From NCBI RefSeq assembly GCF_013364155.1, contig NZ_CP054916.1:7842001-7906000 (forward strand): a stretch of DNA of 64,000 bases. The letters run 5' to 3'. The first letter of the stretch is position 1; every line of letters begins with the position of its first letter. A program made the position numbers and the translations under genes. The notes below the pieces were generated by a model, which searched no databases, was not told the DNA's origin, and was given only the letters and a program-made list of their open reading frames with translations. This stretch comes from Streptomyces sp. NA02950 (GTDB taxonomy: Bacteria; Actinomycetota; Actinomycetes; Streptomycetales; Streptomycetaceae). Of the stretch, positions 1 through 8,964 are shown piece by piece.

Positions 1-25
1 TCCTCCGGTCGTGGCTGAGGCGGCA

Positions 26-1438
26 CTAGTCGTGGCTGCGGGCGATCTGCACGTTCTCCAGCACACCGAGCGCGTCCGGTACCAGGACGGCGGCGGAGTA
101 GTAGGTGCTGACGAGGTAGGAGATGATCGACCTTTCGTCGATGCCCATGAAGCGCACCGACAGCCCCGGTTCGTACTCCTCCGGAAGACCGGTCTTGCGC
201 AGACCGATGACGCCCTGGTTGTCCTCTCCGGTGCGCATGACCAGGACCGAGCTGGTGTTCTCTTTGGTGATGGGGATCTTGTTGCAGGGCAGGATCGGGA
301 CCCCGCGCCAGGCCGGGACCTGTTGTCCGCCGAGGTCGACGTGGTTCGGGTAGAGGCCACGGGAGTTGAACTCACGCCCGATCGCAGCGATCGTCCTCGG
401 GTGGGCGAGGAAGAACTTGGAGCCGCGGCGGCGGCACAGCAGCTCGTCGAGGTCGTCCGGGGTGGGCGGACCGGAGTGGGTCTGGATGCGCTGCTTGAAG
501 TCGGCGTTGTGGAGCAGACCGAACTCCCGGTTGTTGATCAGCTCGTGCTCCTGGCGCTCGCGCAGTGCCTCGATGACGAGCCTGAGCTGTTCCTCGGTCT
601 GGTCCATCGGGTCGTTGTAGAGGTCGGCGACCCTCGTGTGGATCCTCAGAACGGTCTGCGCGACGGAGAGTTCGTACTCGCGCGGCTTCAGCTCGTAGTC
701 GACGAACGTACCGGGCAGCGCGGGTTCGCCGGTGTGACCGGCCGACAAGGCGATCTCGGCCTCGCCGCGGCGGTTCCGCCGTCGGCCGAGAAGCGAACGG
801 AACTCCCGGACGTGGTCCTGGAGGCCGGGCGCCGCGGACAGCGCGGCGTCGAAGTCGGCGCGGTCCAGGGTGAGCAGGGTGCCGGCGGTCTCGGCGGTGG
901 CGGTGCAGGCCCACCGGGCCCCCGAGTCCAACAGAACGTCCTCACCGAACCGGTCGCCGTCGGCCAGTACGGCAACGGTGGTCTCGTCGCCGTACTTGCC
1001 CACGGAGGTCTGCCGGACGCGGCCGTGGGCGATCAGGTGCAACTGCTCGGCGGGTGCACCGCGCACGACCAGCGTTTCGCCCGCACGGAAGTCGCGTTGG
1101 ACACACCGGTCGGCGATCGCGGTCAGCACCTCCACGTCCTCGAAGCCACGCAGCAGGGCCAGTTCGCCGAGCTCGCGGGGGATCACCCGTACGTCGGCAC
1201 CGTCCTGGACGAACTCGACGCGCCCATCGCCGACGGTGTGACTCAGCCGACGGTTCACCCGGTAGGTGCCGCCTCCGACCTCAACCCAGGGAAGTGTCCG
1301 CAGCAGCCAGCGAGAGGTGATCCCCTGCATCTGCGGGGCGGACTTGGTCGTGGTGGCGAGGTTGCGGGCGGCCGCCGTGCTCAGGCTCGACTGCCGAGGC
1401 GGCTCCAGCGGTGCTCCCGGGCCGGTGTCAACTGTCAT
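26..1438 (-). CDS. eshA: Family 2B encapsulin shell protein with cyclic-nucleotide-binding domain (EshA type)
   Basis: Predicted 470-aa shell protein that self-assembles into a protein nanocompartment. Residues about 98-215 form a Crp/Fnr-like cyclic-nucleotide-binding domain ([27 protein letters not shown]), followed by the HK97-fold shell part to the C-terminus, ending [10 protein letters not shown]. This domain order is the hallmark of family 2B encapsulins such as Streptomyces EshA, which are known to package terpene-pathway enzymes (2-methylisoborneol synthase) in other strains. I chose the start at 1438 because AAGGAG lies just upstream; the frame is open to 1711, but that extension is Arg-rich and unlike the family. 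The usual cargo gene is not upstream (a hydrolase is) and the downstream side is outside the window, so cargo is unknown. Confidence 0.88.
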   Translation of the reverse strand: MTVDTGPGAPLEPPRQSSLSTAAARNLATTTKSAPQMQGITSRWLLRTLPWVEVGGGTYRVNRRLSHTVGDGRVEFVQDGADVRVIPRELGELALLRGFEDVEVLTAIADRCVQRDFRAGETLVVRGAPAEQLHLIAHGRVRQTSVGKYGDETTVAVLADGDRFGEDVLLDSGARWACTATAETAGTLLTLDRADFDAALSAAPGLQDHVREFRSLLGRRRNRRGEAEIALSAGHTGEPALPGTFVDYELKPREYELSVAQTVLRIHTRVADLYNDPMDQTEEQLRLVIEALRERQEHELINNREFGLLHNADFKQRIQTHSGPPTPDDLDELLCRRRGSKFFLAHPRTIAAIGREFNSRGLYPNHVDLGGQQVPAWRGVPILPCNKIPITKENTSSVLVMRTGEDNQGVIGLRKTGLPEEYEPGLSVRFMGIDERSIISYLVSTYYSAAVLVPDALGVLENVQIARSHD

Positions 1439-2193
1439 CGGGCGAGCTCTCCTTCGAAAGGGCGGTGTCTGGCGTGCGTGCATGTCGCCGGGAAAGGAGG
1501 GGGCAAACATCCAGGAATCGTTCAGATCCCCAGGAACGCTAGCGGCTCGTGTGCCCAGTCGGCCCTGTTGGGACATTGACATTAACTCGATAAGATGATC
1601 TTGCGCTGCGCAAGGTTTGCCCGGGTGGTCGATAGACCGCAGACGCGATCGTGAGCGCGCTCGGGCTCGGCGCCGAGGCGTGGGGTCCGCGATCGGCGAA
1701 GGACTGCGCATCGACGGCGCCCATGTCCGAAACCGATGGGCTGGGACCAGCTCGCCGTCTCATTCACGGTGCTGTGTGCGGCTGTTGGTGGGTGCCTGCG
1801 AGCCGGCGCCGCCCCGATGGCGGCCACCAGGAGGGCTCGCCGAAAGAACCGCGTGACGTGTTTCGGGTCGCTCCGGCCATCCGGAGCACCCGTCAGATCA
1901 CGTCGCCGGGCGCCGGATGCGACAAAGGCGTGCCGCACGAGTGCATCGGTGGCGGCCGGCAGCGAAGTGTCAGGCCGACGGTGAGGAGGACGGCCGCCCG
2001 GTCGACATCACCTTGGCCACGCTCTGCTCACGAACGCGGTGATCTTCCGCCGCTGGTCCAGCGCCGCCACCACTGACGTTGCGGCGCCGGACCGCGATCA
2101 CCGGGTTCCGGCCGGAGCGTCCCGTGTTGCCGTTGGCGTGCGAGCCATGGGCGGCGGAGCCGTGCACTTCGGGCCGGGTTCCGGGCCGGAGCC
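1439..2193. other. 755-bp intergenic region upstream of eshA, no convincing gene
   Basis: Open frames here have no recognisable family. One minus-strand frame beginning near 1855 starts like a signal peptide (TRFFRRALLVAAIGAA) but degenerates into Arg-rich sequence and is probably chance or a decayed secreted-peptide gene. The eshA leader and promoter must lie in the first 200 bases. Confidence 0.4.
1600..1614. promoter_or_regulatory. 15-bp perfect palindrome upstream of eshA
   Basis: CTTGCGC-T-GCGCAAG is a perfect inverted repeat with a one-base centre, 162 bp upstream of the eshA start, next to AT-richer sequence (about 1575-1600) that could hold the eshA promoter. Its size and symmetry suit a dimeric regulator site. 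The protein that would bind is unknown. Confidence 0.4.
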
Positions 2194-2964
2194 TCAGCCG
2201 TTGGCCAGGGTGCGGCCGAGGAGGGGCAGCAGGCGGTCCCAGTGGTGCTGCAGTGCGGCGGGGTCGAAGGCGTCCGTGTCGGACATGGTGAAGCCGTGGA
2301 CGGTGCCGGGGTAGATCTCGGAGGTGTATTCGACACCCGCGGCGTCCAGGGCCTGGTTGAGTTCGCCGAGGGCCTCGGGCGTCATGTCCGTTTCGGCATG
2401 GCCGAGGTGGACCTGGGCGGAGAGCTTGGAGATGAGGCGCCGGCTGTCGGCCCCGTCGGCGCCCACGGGGCCGTGGAATCCGGCGACGGCGGCCACCTGG
2501 CCGGGGTGGGCCGCGGCGGTGCGCATCGCCAGGAGGCCGCCGATGCAGTAGCCGGTCACCGCGACCGGTCCGGCGCCGACCTCGGGCTGGGCGGTGAGGA
2601 ACCTGAGGTAGGCGTCGGCGTCGCTCAGGACGCGTTCGGCGGTGTGCGCCTCGATCAAGGGCATCAGCTGGGCGATGATCGCGGGCCTGGCCTCTTCTCC
2701 GATGTACTCGGGAAGTTCGATCACCGGTGCCGGGCCGTGCCGGTAGAAGAAGTTGGGGACGAGCACGTAGTACCCGTGCCCGGCCAGTTCGCGGGCCATC
2801 TCCCGCAGTACGGGCCGGATGCCGAAGGCGTCCGCGTACATCAGCACCCCTGGGTGCCGGTCGCCGTGGTCGGGGAAGGCGGCGAAGGCGTCGGCCTGGC
2901 CGTCCGTGGTGGGAATCTGCAACATCGTGCTGGGAATAGCGGATCTTCCTTCCTTGGAGTTCAC
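2194..2964 (-). CDS. Dienelactone hydrolase family protein
   Basis: A 256-aa alpha/beta hydrolase of the dienelactone hydrolase (DLH) family, cytoplasmic, expected to hydrolyse a lactone or ester. The nucleophile elbow is GYCIGG with Cys at residue 140. The rest of a Cys-Asp-His triad is plausible at Asp193 (GHAETDM) and His223 (GTVHGF). The start is a GTG with no Shine-Dalgarno sequence but a TAAACT-like element about 12 bases before it, so a leaderless transcript is possible; an internal ATG at 2925 is the alternative. It is divergent from a MarR gene across 86 bp holding two inverted repeats, which suggests MarR control. The true substrate is not evident. Confidence 0.85.
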   Translation of the reverse strand: MNSKEGRSAIPSTMLQIPTTDGQADAFAAFPDHGDRHPGVLMYADAFGIRPVLREMARELAGHGYYVLVPNFFYRHGPAPVIELPEYIGEEARPAIIAQLMPLIEAHTAERVLSDADAYLRFLTAQPEVGAGPVAVTGYCIGGLLAMRTAAAHPGQVAAVAGFHGPVGADGADSRRLISKLSAQVHLGHAETDMTPEALGELNQALDAAGVEYTSEIYPGTVHGFTMSDTDAFDPAALQHHWDRLLPLLGRTLANG

Positions 2965-2967
2965 CGA

Positions 2968-2988
2968 GTTAGAGTTTATGACACTAAC
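2968..2988. promoter_or_regulatory. Putative MarR operator 1 (GTTAG-N11-CTAAC)
   Basis: An inverted repeat with half-sites GTTAG and CTAAC overlaps the presumed -10 region and start of the dienelactone hydrolase gene. The same half-sites recur at 3014-3030. Shared half-sites between a MarR gene and its divergent target are the classic autoregulation layout. Confidence 0.5.
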
Positions 2989-3013
2989 GATTTCGGCGTG
3001 GGCGAACGTACAG

Positions 3014-3030
3014 CGTTAGCCGGACTAACG
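3014..3030. promoter_or_regulatory. Putative MarR operator 2 (CGTTAG-N5-CTAACG)
   Basis: A perfect 6-bp inverted repeat with a 5-bp spacer lies 21 bases before the MarR start codon. It uses the same GTTAG/CTAAC half-sites as the repeat at 2968-2988, with a different spacer. Confidence 0.55.
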
Positions 3031-3050
3031 CAATCGGTAGGATGGGTACC

Positions 3051-3533
3051 ATGATCAGATCCGACGCCACGGACATGCCCGACGACGGCGCGCTCAAGAC
3101 GCCCGACAGGCTGCGTCGGCGGGCGAGCCGGTTGTTGTCGCAGCTGGCCGTGCGGTCGGACCGGCTGATCAGCGAGGGGCTGGCCCAGGTCGACGCCCGC
3201 AAGTGGCATTACGCCGTGCTCGCCTCTTTGCAGGAGTACGGGCCGGGCAGCCAGGCGGAGCTGAGCCGGCGCTCCGGCATCTACCGCAGCGACATGGTCG
3301 GCGTGCTCAATGAACTGGCCGAGCGCGACCTCGTCGAGCGGGTGCCGGATCCCGACGACCGGCGCCGCAACATCATCACGATCTCCGCCCGAGGCCGCCG
3401 TCGCCTGCCCCGCCTCGACAAGGTCCTGGACGACCTCCACGACGAACTGCTCGCGCCGCTGAGTCCGGCCGAACGCGACCAGCTCGTGCAGTTGCTCACC
3501 CGCCTGCTGGACCATCACACCCGGACCTCCTGA
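3051..3533 (+). CDS. MarR family transcriptional regulator
   Basis: A 160-aa winged-helix regulator. The helix-turn-helix region (SQAELSRRSGIYRSDMVGVL), the wing with the DPDDRRRN motif typical of MarR, and a C-terminal dimerisation helix rich in Leu are all visible. It probably represses itself and the divergent hydrolase gene, releasing DNA on binding a small aromatic or lactone ligand. I prefer ATG 3051 (GGATGGG upstream) over the in-frame ATG at 3042. Confidence 0.88.
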   Translation: MIRSDATDMPDDGALKTPDRLRRRASRLLSQLAVRSDRLISEGLAQVDARKWHYAVLASLQEYGPGSQAELSRRSGIYRSDMVGVLNELAERDLVERVPDPDDRRRNIITISARGRRRLPRLDKVLDDLHDELLAPLSPAERDQLVQLLTRLLDHHTRTS

Positions 3534-4269
3534 CCCCGCGTCGTGGGGCGTCGCCGGCGAGAACGAGCTGATCCGCGCGGCCTTCGCGCGCGGCCGTGCC
3601 GGCGGCTCGACGGCCCGCGGATCGCGGTCCGCGTAGGACACCGCGCCGCCGCTGAGCGCCAGGGCCGCCAAAACCGTCAGCAACCCGAGTGTGGCCGTGC
3701 CGCCGACGGCGAGCACACCGGCTCCCGGTTGCGCCGCAAGCGTCGGACTGACCGCCTGGTTGGCGTCGACCAGGTTGTCCGAACAGCACGCCGCCAAGGA
3801 CGGGTTGACCGAGGCGGGCAGGGGGACGAGATTGTGGGCGGCCCACGGCACGCTGACCAACTCGTCGTACGGTCCTCCCCGGTGACCCCCTATGGTGGCG
3901 CCGTAGCTGGCGAGCGGCGGAACCGCGCGGCAGGCACCGGGCCGTCGCCGCGTACCAGTCGCCGATCCAGGTCGCAGGCGGCGGACGCGAGGGGACGCAC
4001 CAGCGCGTCCGTGTCTTCCTCGCCCACGGCAGCGGAAACCTCCCGCCACTCCAGACCGCTCGGGCCGACCACCATCGGACTTCGCACGACGACCACCCCG
4101 GCTCTTCGCGGCCCGGACAAGGGCGGGATGGCCTCACCATCGCCCTGCCCCTGGTCACCGTGAGGTGGAAACGACAAGTGAACGAGGACACGTTAACGAC
4201 GACAAGTGGTCTCGCGGGTGAGCGCCCCGATGGAGGTTCGCGCCAGGGCCTTGGGCAGAATCGGCCACC
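3534..4269. other. 736-bp gap, possibly a decayed minus-strand membrane-protein gene
   Basis: No intact gene. On the minus strand two overlapping frames look weakly protein-like. One (about 4130 to 3890) reads RSPMVVGPSGLEWREVSAAV and on into an acidic helix; the other (about 3900 to 3590) contains one hydrophobic stretch (GTATLGLLTVLAALAL). A frameshift near 3900 could join them into one former gene. I cannot name a family, and chance in GC-rich DNA is quite possible. Confidence 0.2.
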
Positions 4270-4941
4270 GTGAAGAAGAACCGCATCGCCTTGCTGACCC
4301 TGGCCGCCGCCCTGCTGGTCGCCACCACCGTGGTGGCCACGCTCCTGATCACCGACTCCAGCGGAGAGGCATCCATCGGCAGGGCCGCAGTCCGCAACGG
4401 GGACCTCGGCCTGCCCCCGCTGAAGGACGGCGAGATCCTGGCCGCGAACGAATGGCCGGACGCCTGCACGCTGATTGACCAGGAGGACGTCAAGGCGATT
4501 CTTCCGGACGCCGAGGACATCCAGCAGGAGCAACGCCGGGTCTACGCGCCCTCGATCAAGGACTTCGCCGCGGACCGCTCGTGGAAGGAGAGCGACAGCG
4601 CCGAATCCGGCCGATGCGACTACGACATGCGGCTGCCGGGCGAGAGGTACCGCGCCACCCACGTCTGGATCCGTGTCGATGCCGTGGCCTCTCCCGAGCT
4701 CATAGCCGGTTACTACAAGGCGGTCGCGCCGGGCGCCGACATCAAAGGGAACGGCGCCGACCTCTGTGCGATCAACGGCCTGTCCGACGGCAGCTGGACG
4801 TGCCGCACGGGCGCCTTGATGTTCACGGTTGGCGGGCAGACCACCACGACGTTCGACGGCCAGTCGGACGCGGCCCCCTTCGTCTGGCGCGACAAGGTGG
4901 CCCCGCAGTTCGTTACGACGGTCACCGAGAAGGTCACGTAG
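4270..4941 (+). CDS. Hypothetical membrane-anchored or exported protein
   Basis: A 223-aa protein with a short basic start (MKKNR) and a 23-residue hydrophobic segment ending about residue 28, with no lipobox Cys, so an uncleaved anchor or Sec signal is likely. The outside part has Cys66, Cys115, Cys158 and Cys170 (CTLID, GRCDYD, DLCAING, WTCRTG), an even number suited to disulfides after export. The pattern resembles the small Streptomyces exported proteins of the DUF3558-like type, but I do not recognise the family firmly. It stands alone between two decayed regions. Function unknown. Confidence 0.7.
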   Translation: MKKNRIALLTLAAALLVATTVVATLLITDSSGEASIGRAAVRNGDLGLPPLKDGEILAANEWPDACTLIDQEDVKAILPDAEDIQQEQRRVYAPSIKDFAADRSWKESDSAESGRCDYDMRLPGERYRATHVWIRVDAVASPELIAGYYKAVAPGADIKGNGADLCAINGLSDGSWTCRTGALMFTVGGQTTTTFDGQSDAAPFVWRDKVAPQFVTTVTEKVT

Positions 4942-4964
4942 TACGGGCCCGGCCCAGACAGCGC

Positions 4965-5078
4965 TTAGTCGCTCCCGTGCGCGCGCAGGAAGGCCTCCAC
5001 GGCCGCATCCGCCACGCCGCGCAGCTCGGTGGCGGGGACGCGACGGGTGTCGGCCGCTGCCTCGATGGTGTGGCGGAA
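4965..5078 (-). pseudogene. C-terminal fragment of an unidentified protein, cut at the Tn3 remnant
   Basis: On the minus strand about 36 codons read HTIEAAADTRRVPATELRG and on to VEAFLRAHGSD followed by a stop, a well-behaved alpha-helical C-terminus, possibly of a TetR-type regulator. The frame loses sense at about 5075, where Tn3 transposase sequence begins on the other strand. It looks like a host gene truncated by the transposon or a later deletion. Confidence 0.4.
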
Positions 5079-5290
5079 TGTTCGTGCTGGGCCTACGGGT
5101 CCTGCAATCGGCCCTGGTCTACGTGAACACCTCATGCTGCAGGAGATCCTCGACGAACCGGAGTGGGCCAACTTCCTCACACCCGCTGACCGACGCGGCC
5201 TGACCCCGCTGTTCTGGTGCCATATGCGCCCGTACGGGGAGGTGAACCTCGACATGGACGCCCGCCTGAACCTCGCCACGGTCACCGTGC
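5071..5290 (+). pseudogene. Tn3-family transposase, C-terminal remnant with frameshift
   Basis: The C-terminal end of a Tn3-family transposase. Frame 1 gives VLGLRVLQSALVYVNT, then after a one-base deletion near 5128 the next frame continues LMLQEILDEPEWANFLTP and RGLTPLFWCHMRPYGEVNLD. This order and wording match the end of actinobacterial Tn3 transposases. All of the catalytic part is missing. With the resolvase remnant at 8965-9315 it shows that Tn3-type elements have been active on both sides of the NB-ARC gene. Confidence 0.7.
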
Positions 5291-5536
5291 CGAGCCCCCG
5301 GTCGTCGGCGGACGCCGACGACCAGCAGTTCCGACCCCTGGGCTGCGTCCGCTGCGGCAGATTCACCACGATGACGAGCTGATCAGGACTGAGCCCGGAG
5401 GGAGGCAGGCGGGACACGACAATCGGGCCTACTTTCGAAATCGCCGAAAATCAGGGCCGTGTTCCGGCAAGGCTCTGCGAAAACCCCCTGTGCGGCGTTA
5501 CGGTCCGAACAGCATCTGCGACACGGGGAGGGCAGG

Positions 5537-6013
5537 ATGCTCGATCAGGTGTTGACCGCACTGGCTGCGTCCGGCGGTACGGCAGTGGTGACAGCGGCGG
5601 GGACGGACGCGTGGGCTGGACTGCGTCAGGCGGTGGCGCGCTGGCTCGGCCGGGGCGACGCGCAGCGCGAGCAGGACGAACTGGAGCGCCTGGACCGGAC
5701 CGGGGCCGCCATCCAGGCCGCGGACCCGGCCGATGCCGAGCTGGCCCGGCTCCGCTTGGAGGGGTCCTGGCAGGCCCGTATCGAGGCAGTGCTGGAAAGC
5801 CTGAGCGAAGGCGAGCGTGACCAGGCCGCCGACCAGCTGCGCGGCCTGCTGGCGCGGCATGCCCCGCAGGGCGCCGCGACTGCCGGGCCGGGTGGCCTGG
5901 CAGTGGCCGGCGACATAAATGTCCGCGCAGACGGCGGCTCGATCGTGGCCGGGGTGATCTCTGGAGGGGCGCATACCGGCACCCCTCCGGCGCCGGATCC
6001 GTCCCAGGGCTGA
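5537..6013 (+). CDS. Small conserved protein preceding an NB-ARC gene
   Basis: A 158-aa protein of a type often found directly upstream of STAND/NB-ARC genes in Streptomyces. The N-terminus is a small-residue-rich helix (LTALAASGGTAVVTAAGTDA), followed by a charged helical region (about 35-110) and a tail with a beta-like repeat (GGLAVAGDINVRADGGSIVAG). GGGAGGG lies just before ATG 5537. Its stop at 6011-6013 lies within the open frame of the next gene, so translation is probably coupled. By analogy with effector-associated domains it may be the effector or adaptor half of a two-part STAND system; that role is inferred. Confidence 0.65.
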   Translation: MLDQVLTALAASGGTAVVTAAGTDAWAGLRQAVARWLGRGDAQREQDELERLDRTGAAIQAADPADAELARLRLEGSWQARIEAVLESLSEGERDQAADQLRGLLARHAPQGAATAGPGGLAVAGDINVRADGGSIVAGVISGGAHTGTPPAPDPSQG

Positions 6014-6105
6014 ACGGGCCCGGCCACCACCAGCCCACCCCCACCCAGCCGCCTCCCACCGGTCAGCAGCTGGGAAGCATCACCGCCCACGCCAGCGACC
6101 ACAGC

Positions 6106-8922
6106 ATGACCGTCGGCTACGTGGCCGACGGCGGCCAGGTCGCCTACTACGCCGCGCCGCGAACCCCGGCGCCCTGGCCTCACAAGGTTGGCGTCCTCCC
6201 CCGCGCAGCAGCGGCCTTCCAGGAACGAGACGAGATCGAGCAGCTACGGGCAGCAGTGACCGGCGGCGGCACGGCCGTGCTGTGCCAGGTACTGCGTGGC
6301 ACCGGTGGGGTCGGCAAGACCCAGCTCGCAGCCCACTACGCCCGGCAGGCATGGAACACGGAAGAGCTGGACGTACTGGTCTGGGTCAGCGCCAGCAGTC
6401 GGCACGCCGTCATCTCCACCTACGCCCAGGCCGCTGAAGAGTTACTTGCCGCAGAACCCGGTGATCCCGAGCGATCCGCACAGGCGTTCCGGAACTGGCT
6501 GGAGCCCAGCCCGCCGCGCTCCGGACCGGTCTGCCGGTGGCTGGTCGTCCTGGACGATGTCACCGACCCCGCCGACATGACCGGCCTCTGGCCCGCGACG
6601 AACCCACACGGCCGCACGGTGGTCACCACGCGCCGCCGCGACGTCGCGGTGCCCGGGCAGCGGATCGATCTCGGAGTGTTCACACCCGAGGAGGCAGCCA
6701 CCTACCTGAGCGGGTTCCTTGCCGAGCACGGGCGGCACGACGACCCGGGCGAGATCCAGGCACTGGCCCAGGACCTCGGCTACCTGCCGCTGGCCCTGTC
6801 GCAGGCCGCCGCCTACATCATCGAAGCCGACATCCCCATCGACTGCCCCGGGTGCACGCACACCCACTGCACCAGCTACCGCCGCCGCCTCACCGACCGC
6901 ACCACCGAGCTCGGCAGCGTGCTGCCGGAGCCCGGCACCCTGCCAGACGACCAGACCACGGCCGTAGCCACCACATGGTCACTGTCCATCGAGCGCGCCG
7001 ACGCCTTCCGGCCCGTCGGTCTAGCCCGCCCAGCACTCCAACTCGCCGCCATGCTGGATGGCAACGGCATCCCTCAGGACGTCCTGACCAGCCAGCCCGC
7101 TCGGCGCTATCTCACCCAGCACCGCACCCAGGCCACGCCTGACCAGGGCTGCGGCAGCGACGTGACGGACCGGGATGTCAGGGACGCGCTGCGGGCCCTG
7201 CACCGTCTCAACCTCATCGACCACACCCCCGACATCGCCCACCAAGCCATACGCATCCACCAGCTCATCCAACGTGCCACCCGGGACACCCTGACCTCTC
7301 GGGCGTATGACGAAACCGCCCGTGCCGCCGCCGACGCCCTGCTGGCCGTCTGGCCCGACGTCGAACGCGACAGCGCAATCGTCCAGAACCTGCGCGCCAA
7401 CACCACCGCCCTCACCGGCCATGCCGAAGACGCCTTGTACCAATCCGACGGTGTCCATGGGGTGCTTTTCCACGCCGGCTACAGCCTGGGCCATACCGGC
7501 CAAGTTGCGGCCGCCATCGAGCATTTCCACCGCATGGCCAGTGTCGCTCACGACCGCCTGGGACCGGACCACCCCTTCACCCTCACCACCCGGGGCGAAC
7601 TCCTGCGCTTTCGGGGTGAGGCGGGGGATGTAGCCGGGGCTGCCACTGCCTCCGCCGAGCTGCTGGAGCACATGGTGCGCGTGCTCGGCGACGACCACCC
7701 CTCCACCCTCACCACCCGGCACAACCTCGCCCGCTTTCGGGGTGAGGCGGGGGATGCCGCCGGAGCCGCGGCCGCCCTCGCCGAGCTGCTGGAGCACATG
7801 GTGCGCGTGCTCGGCGACGACCACCCCTCCACCCTCACCACCCGGCACAACCTCGCCCGCTTTCGGGGTGAGGCGGGGGATGCCGCCGGAGCCGCCACTG
7901 CCTTCGCCGAGCTACTGGAGCAAAAGGTGCGACTGCTCGGCGACAACCACCCCTCCACCCTCACCACCCGGGGCGAACTCGCCCGCATTCGGGGTCAGGC
8001 GGAGAATGCCACCGGAGCCACGGACGTCTTCGCCGAGCTGCTGGAGCACATGGTGCGGGTGTTGGGACCGGACCACCCCGACACCCTCACCACCCGGGGA
8101 AATCTCCTTCACTTTCGAGGTGACGCGGGGGATGCGGCGGGGGCCGCGACTGCCTTCGCCGAGCTGCTGGAGCACATGGTGCGCGTGCTCGGCGATGACC
8201 ACCCCTCCACCCTCACCACCCGCCACAACCTCGCCTACTGGCGGGGCGAGGCCGGGGATGCGGCCGAAGCCGCGGACGCCTACACCGAACTCCTCGCCGA
8301 CCGAGTGCGGGTGTTGGGACCGGACCACCCCGACACCCTCACCACCCGGGGGAATATCGCCTACTGGCGGGGGAGGGCGGGGGACGCGGCCGGAGCCGCG
8401 GACGCCTTCGCCGAGCTGCTCGCCGACCGGGCGCGGGTACAGGGCGATGACCACCCCGACACCATCGCCACCCGGCGCTATGTCGCACGCTGGCGGGGGA
8501 GGGCGGAGGATGCGGCCGGAGCCGCGGACGCCTTCGCCGAGCTGCTGGTGCACTTGGTGCGGGTGTTGGGACCGGACCACCCCGACACCCTCACCACCCG
8601 GGGGAATATCGCCTACTGGCGGGGGAGGGCGGGGGATGCGGCCGGAGCCGCGGACGCCTTCGCCGAGCTGCTCGCCGACCGGGCGCGGGTACAGGGCGAT
8701 GACCACCCCTCCACCCTCACCACCCGGCACAATCTCGCCTGTTGCCAGGGTGAGGCGGGGGATGCGGCCGGAGCCGCGGACGCCTTCGCCGAGCTGCTCG
8801 CCGACCGGGCGCGGGTACAGGGCGATGACCACCCCGACACCATCGCCACCCGGCACAATCTCGCCTACTGGCGGGGGATGCAGCTGTTGATGAATCGACC
8901 GGTCGATGACCAAGATCGATAA
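6106..8922 (+). CDS. NB-ARC domain protein with C-terminal tetratricopeptide array (STAND NTPase)
   Basis: A signal-transduction ATPase of the STAND class, at least 938 aa. The P-loop GTGGVGKTQL is at about residues 65-74, the Walker B region WLVVLDDV near 145, and a GLPL-like motif LGYLPLALSQ near 226. A winged-helix region follows, then eleven 42-residue repeats of the form DDHPSTLTTRHNLA (about 485-935), a TPR_10/12-type sensor array. The frame is open upstream without a stop through the end of the previous gene, and conserved-looking sequence (QQLGSITAHASDH) precedes the ATG, so the true start is probably further 5' and coupled. Related proteins act as sensors in antiphage defence or developmental signalling; the ligand is unknown. 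Confidence 0.85.
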   Translation: MTVGYVADGGQVAYYAAPRTPAPWPHKVGVLPRAAAAFQERDEIEQLRAAVTGGGTAVLCQVLRGTGGVGKTQLAAHYARQAWNTEELDVLVWVSASSRHAVISTYAQAAEELLAAEPGDPERSAQAFRNWLEPSPPRSGPVCRWLVVLDDVTDPADMTGLWPATNPHGRTVVTTRRRDVAVPGQRIDLGVFTPEEAATYLSGFLAEHGRHDDPGEIQALAQDLGYLPLALSQAAAYIIEADIPIDCPGCTHTHCTSYRRRLTDRTTELGSVLPEPGTLPDDQTTAVATTWSLSIERADAFRPVGLARPALQLAAMLDGNGIPQDVLTSQPARRYLTQHRTQATPDQGCGSDVTDRDVRDALRALHRLNLIDHTPDIAHQAIRIHQLIQRATRDTLTSRAYDETARAAADALLAVWPDVERDSAIVQNLRANTTALTGHAEDALYQSDGVHGVLFHAGYSLGHTGQVAAAIEHFHRMASVAHDRLGPDHPFTLTTRGELLRFRGEAGDVAGAATASAELLEHMVRVLGDDHPSTLTTRHNLARFRGEAGDAAGAAAALAELLEHMVRVLGDDHPSTLTTRHNLARFRGEAGDAAGAATAFAELLEQKVRLLGDNHPSTLTTRGELARIRGQAENATGATDVFAELLEHMVRVLGPDHPDTLTTRGNLLHFRGDAGDAAGAATAFAELLEHMVRVLGDDHPSTLTTRHNLAYWRGEAGDAAEAADAYTELLADRVRVLGPDHPDTLTTRGNIAYWRGRAGDAAGAADAFAELLADRARVQGDDHPDTIATRRYVARWRGRAEDAAGAADAFAELLVHLVRVLGPDHPDTLTTRGNIAYWRGRAGDAAGAADAFAELLADRARVQGDDHPSTLTTRHNLACCQGEAGDAAGAADAFAELLADRARVQGDDHPDTIATRHNLAYWRGMQLLMNRPVDDQDR
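7558..8880 (+). repeat. Eleven tandem 126-bp repeats encoding the TPR array
   Basis: Eleven in-frame units of 126 bp (42 codons). Several adjacent units are nearly identical at DNA level, for example those starting about 7684 and 7810, which points to recent unit duplication or homogenisation. The repeats code for the sensor part of the NB-ARC protein, so copy number is expected to vary between strains. Assembly errors are also a risk here. Confidence 0.9.
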
Positions 8923-8964
8923 GCGGCGGCACACGGCCTGATCGGCGGCGGAACATGCCCATAA

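Noticed and set aside
26..1579. Plus-strand 522-codon frame opposite eshA
   Set aside because: Shadow of the encapsulin gene; no ribosome site and no recognisable domain.
1582..1938. Minus-strand frame with a signal-like start (TRFFRRALLVAAIGAA)
   Set aside because: It turns into low-complexity Arg-rich sequence without any family pattern; overlapping frames look equally good.
2976..4049. Long minus-strand frame running under the MarR gene
   Set aside because: The part opposite MarR is antisense shadow. Only the distal part might be decayed coding sequence, noted at low confidence.
5290..5460. Search for Tn3 terminal inverted repeats next to the transposase remnant
   Set aside because: No 38-bp repeat pair starting with GGGG could be identified by eye, so element boundaries are not claimed.
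7558..8880. Regular direct repeats that at first look like a CRISPR or satellite array
   Set aside because: The units are 126 bp, in frame and encode TPR motifs; there are no spacers and no cas genes.
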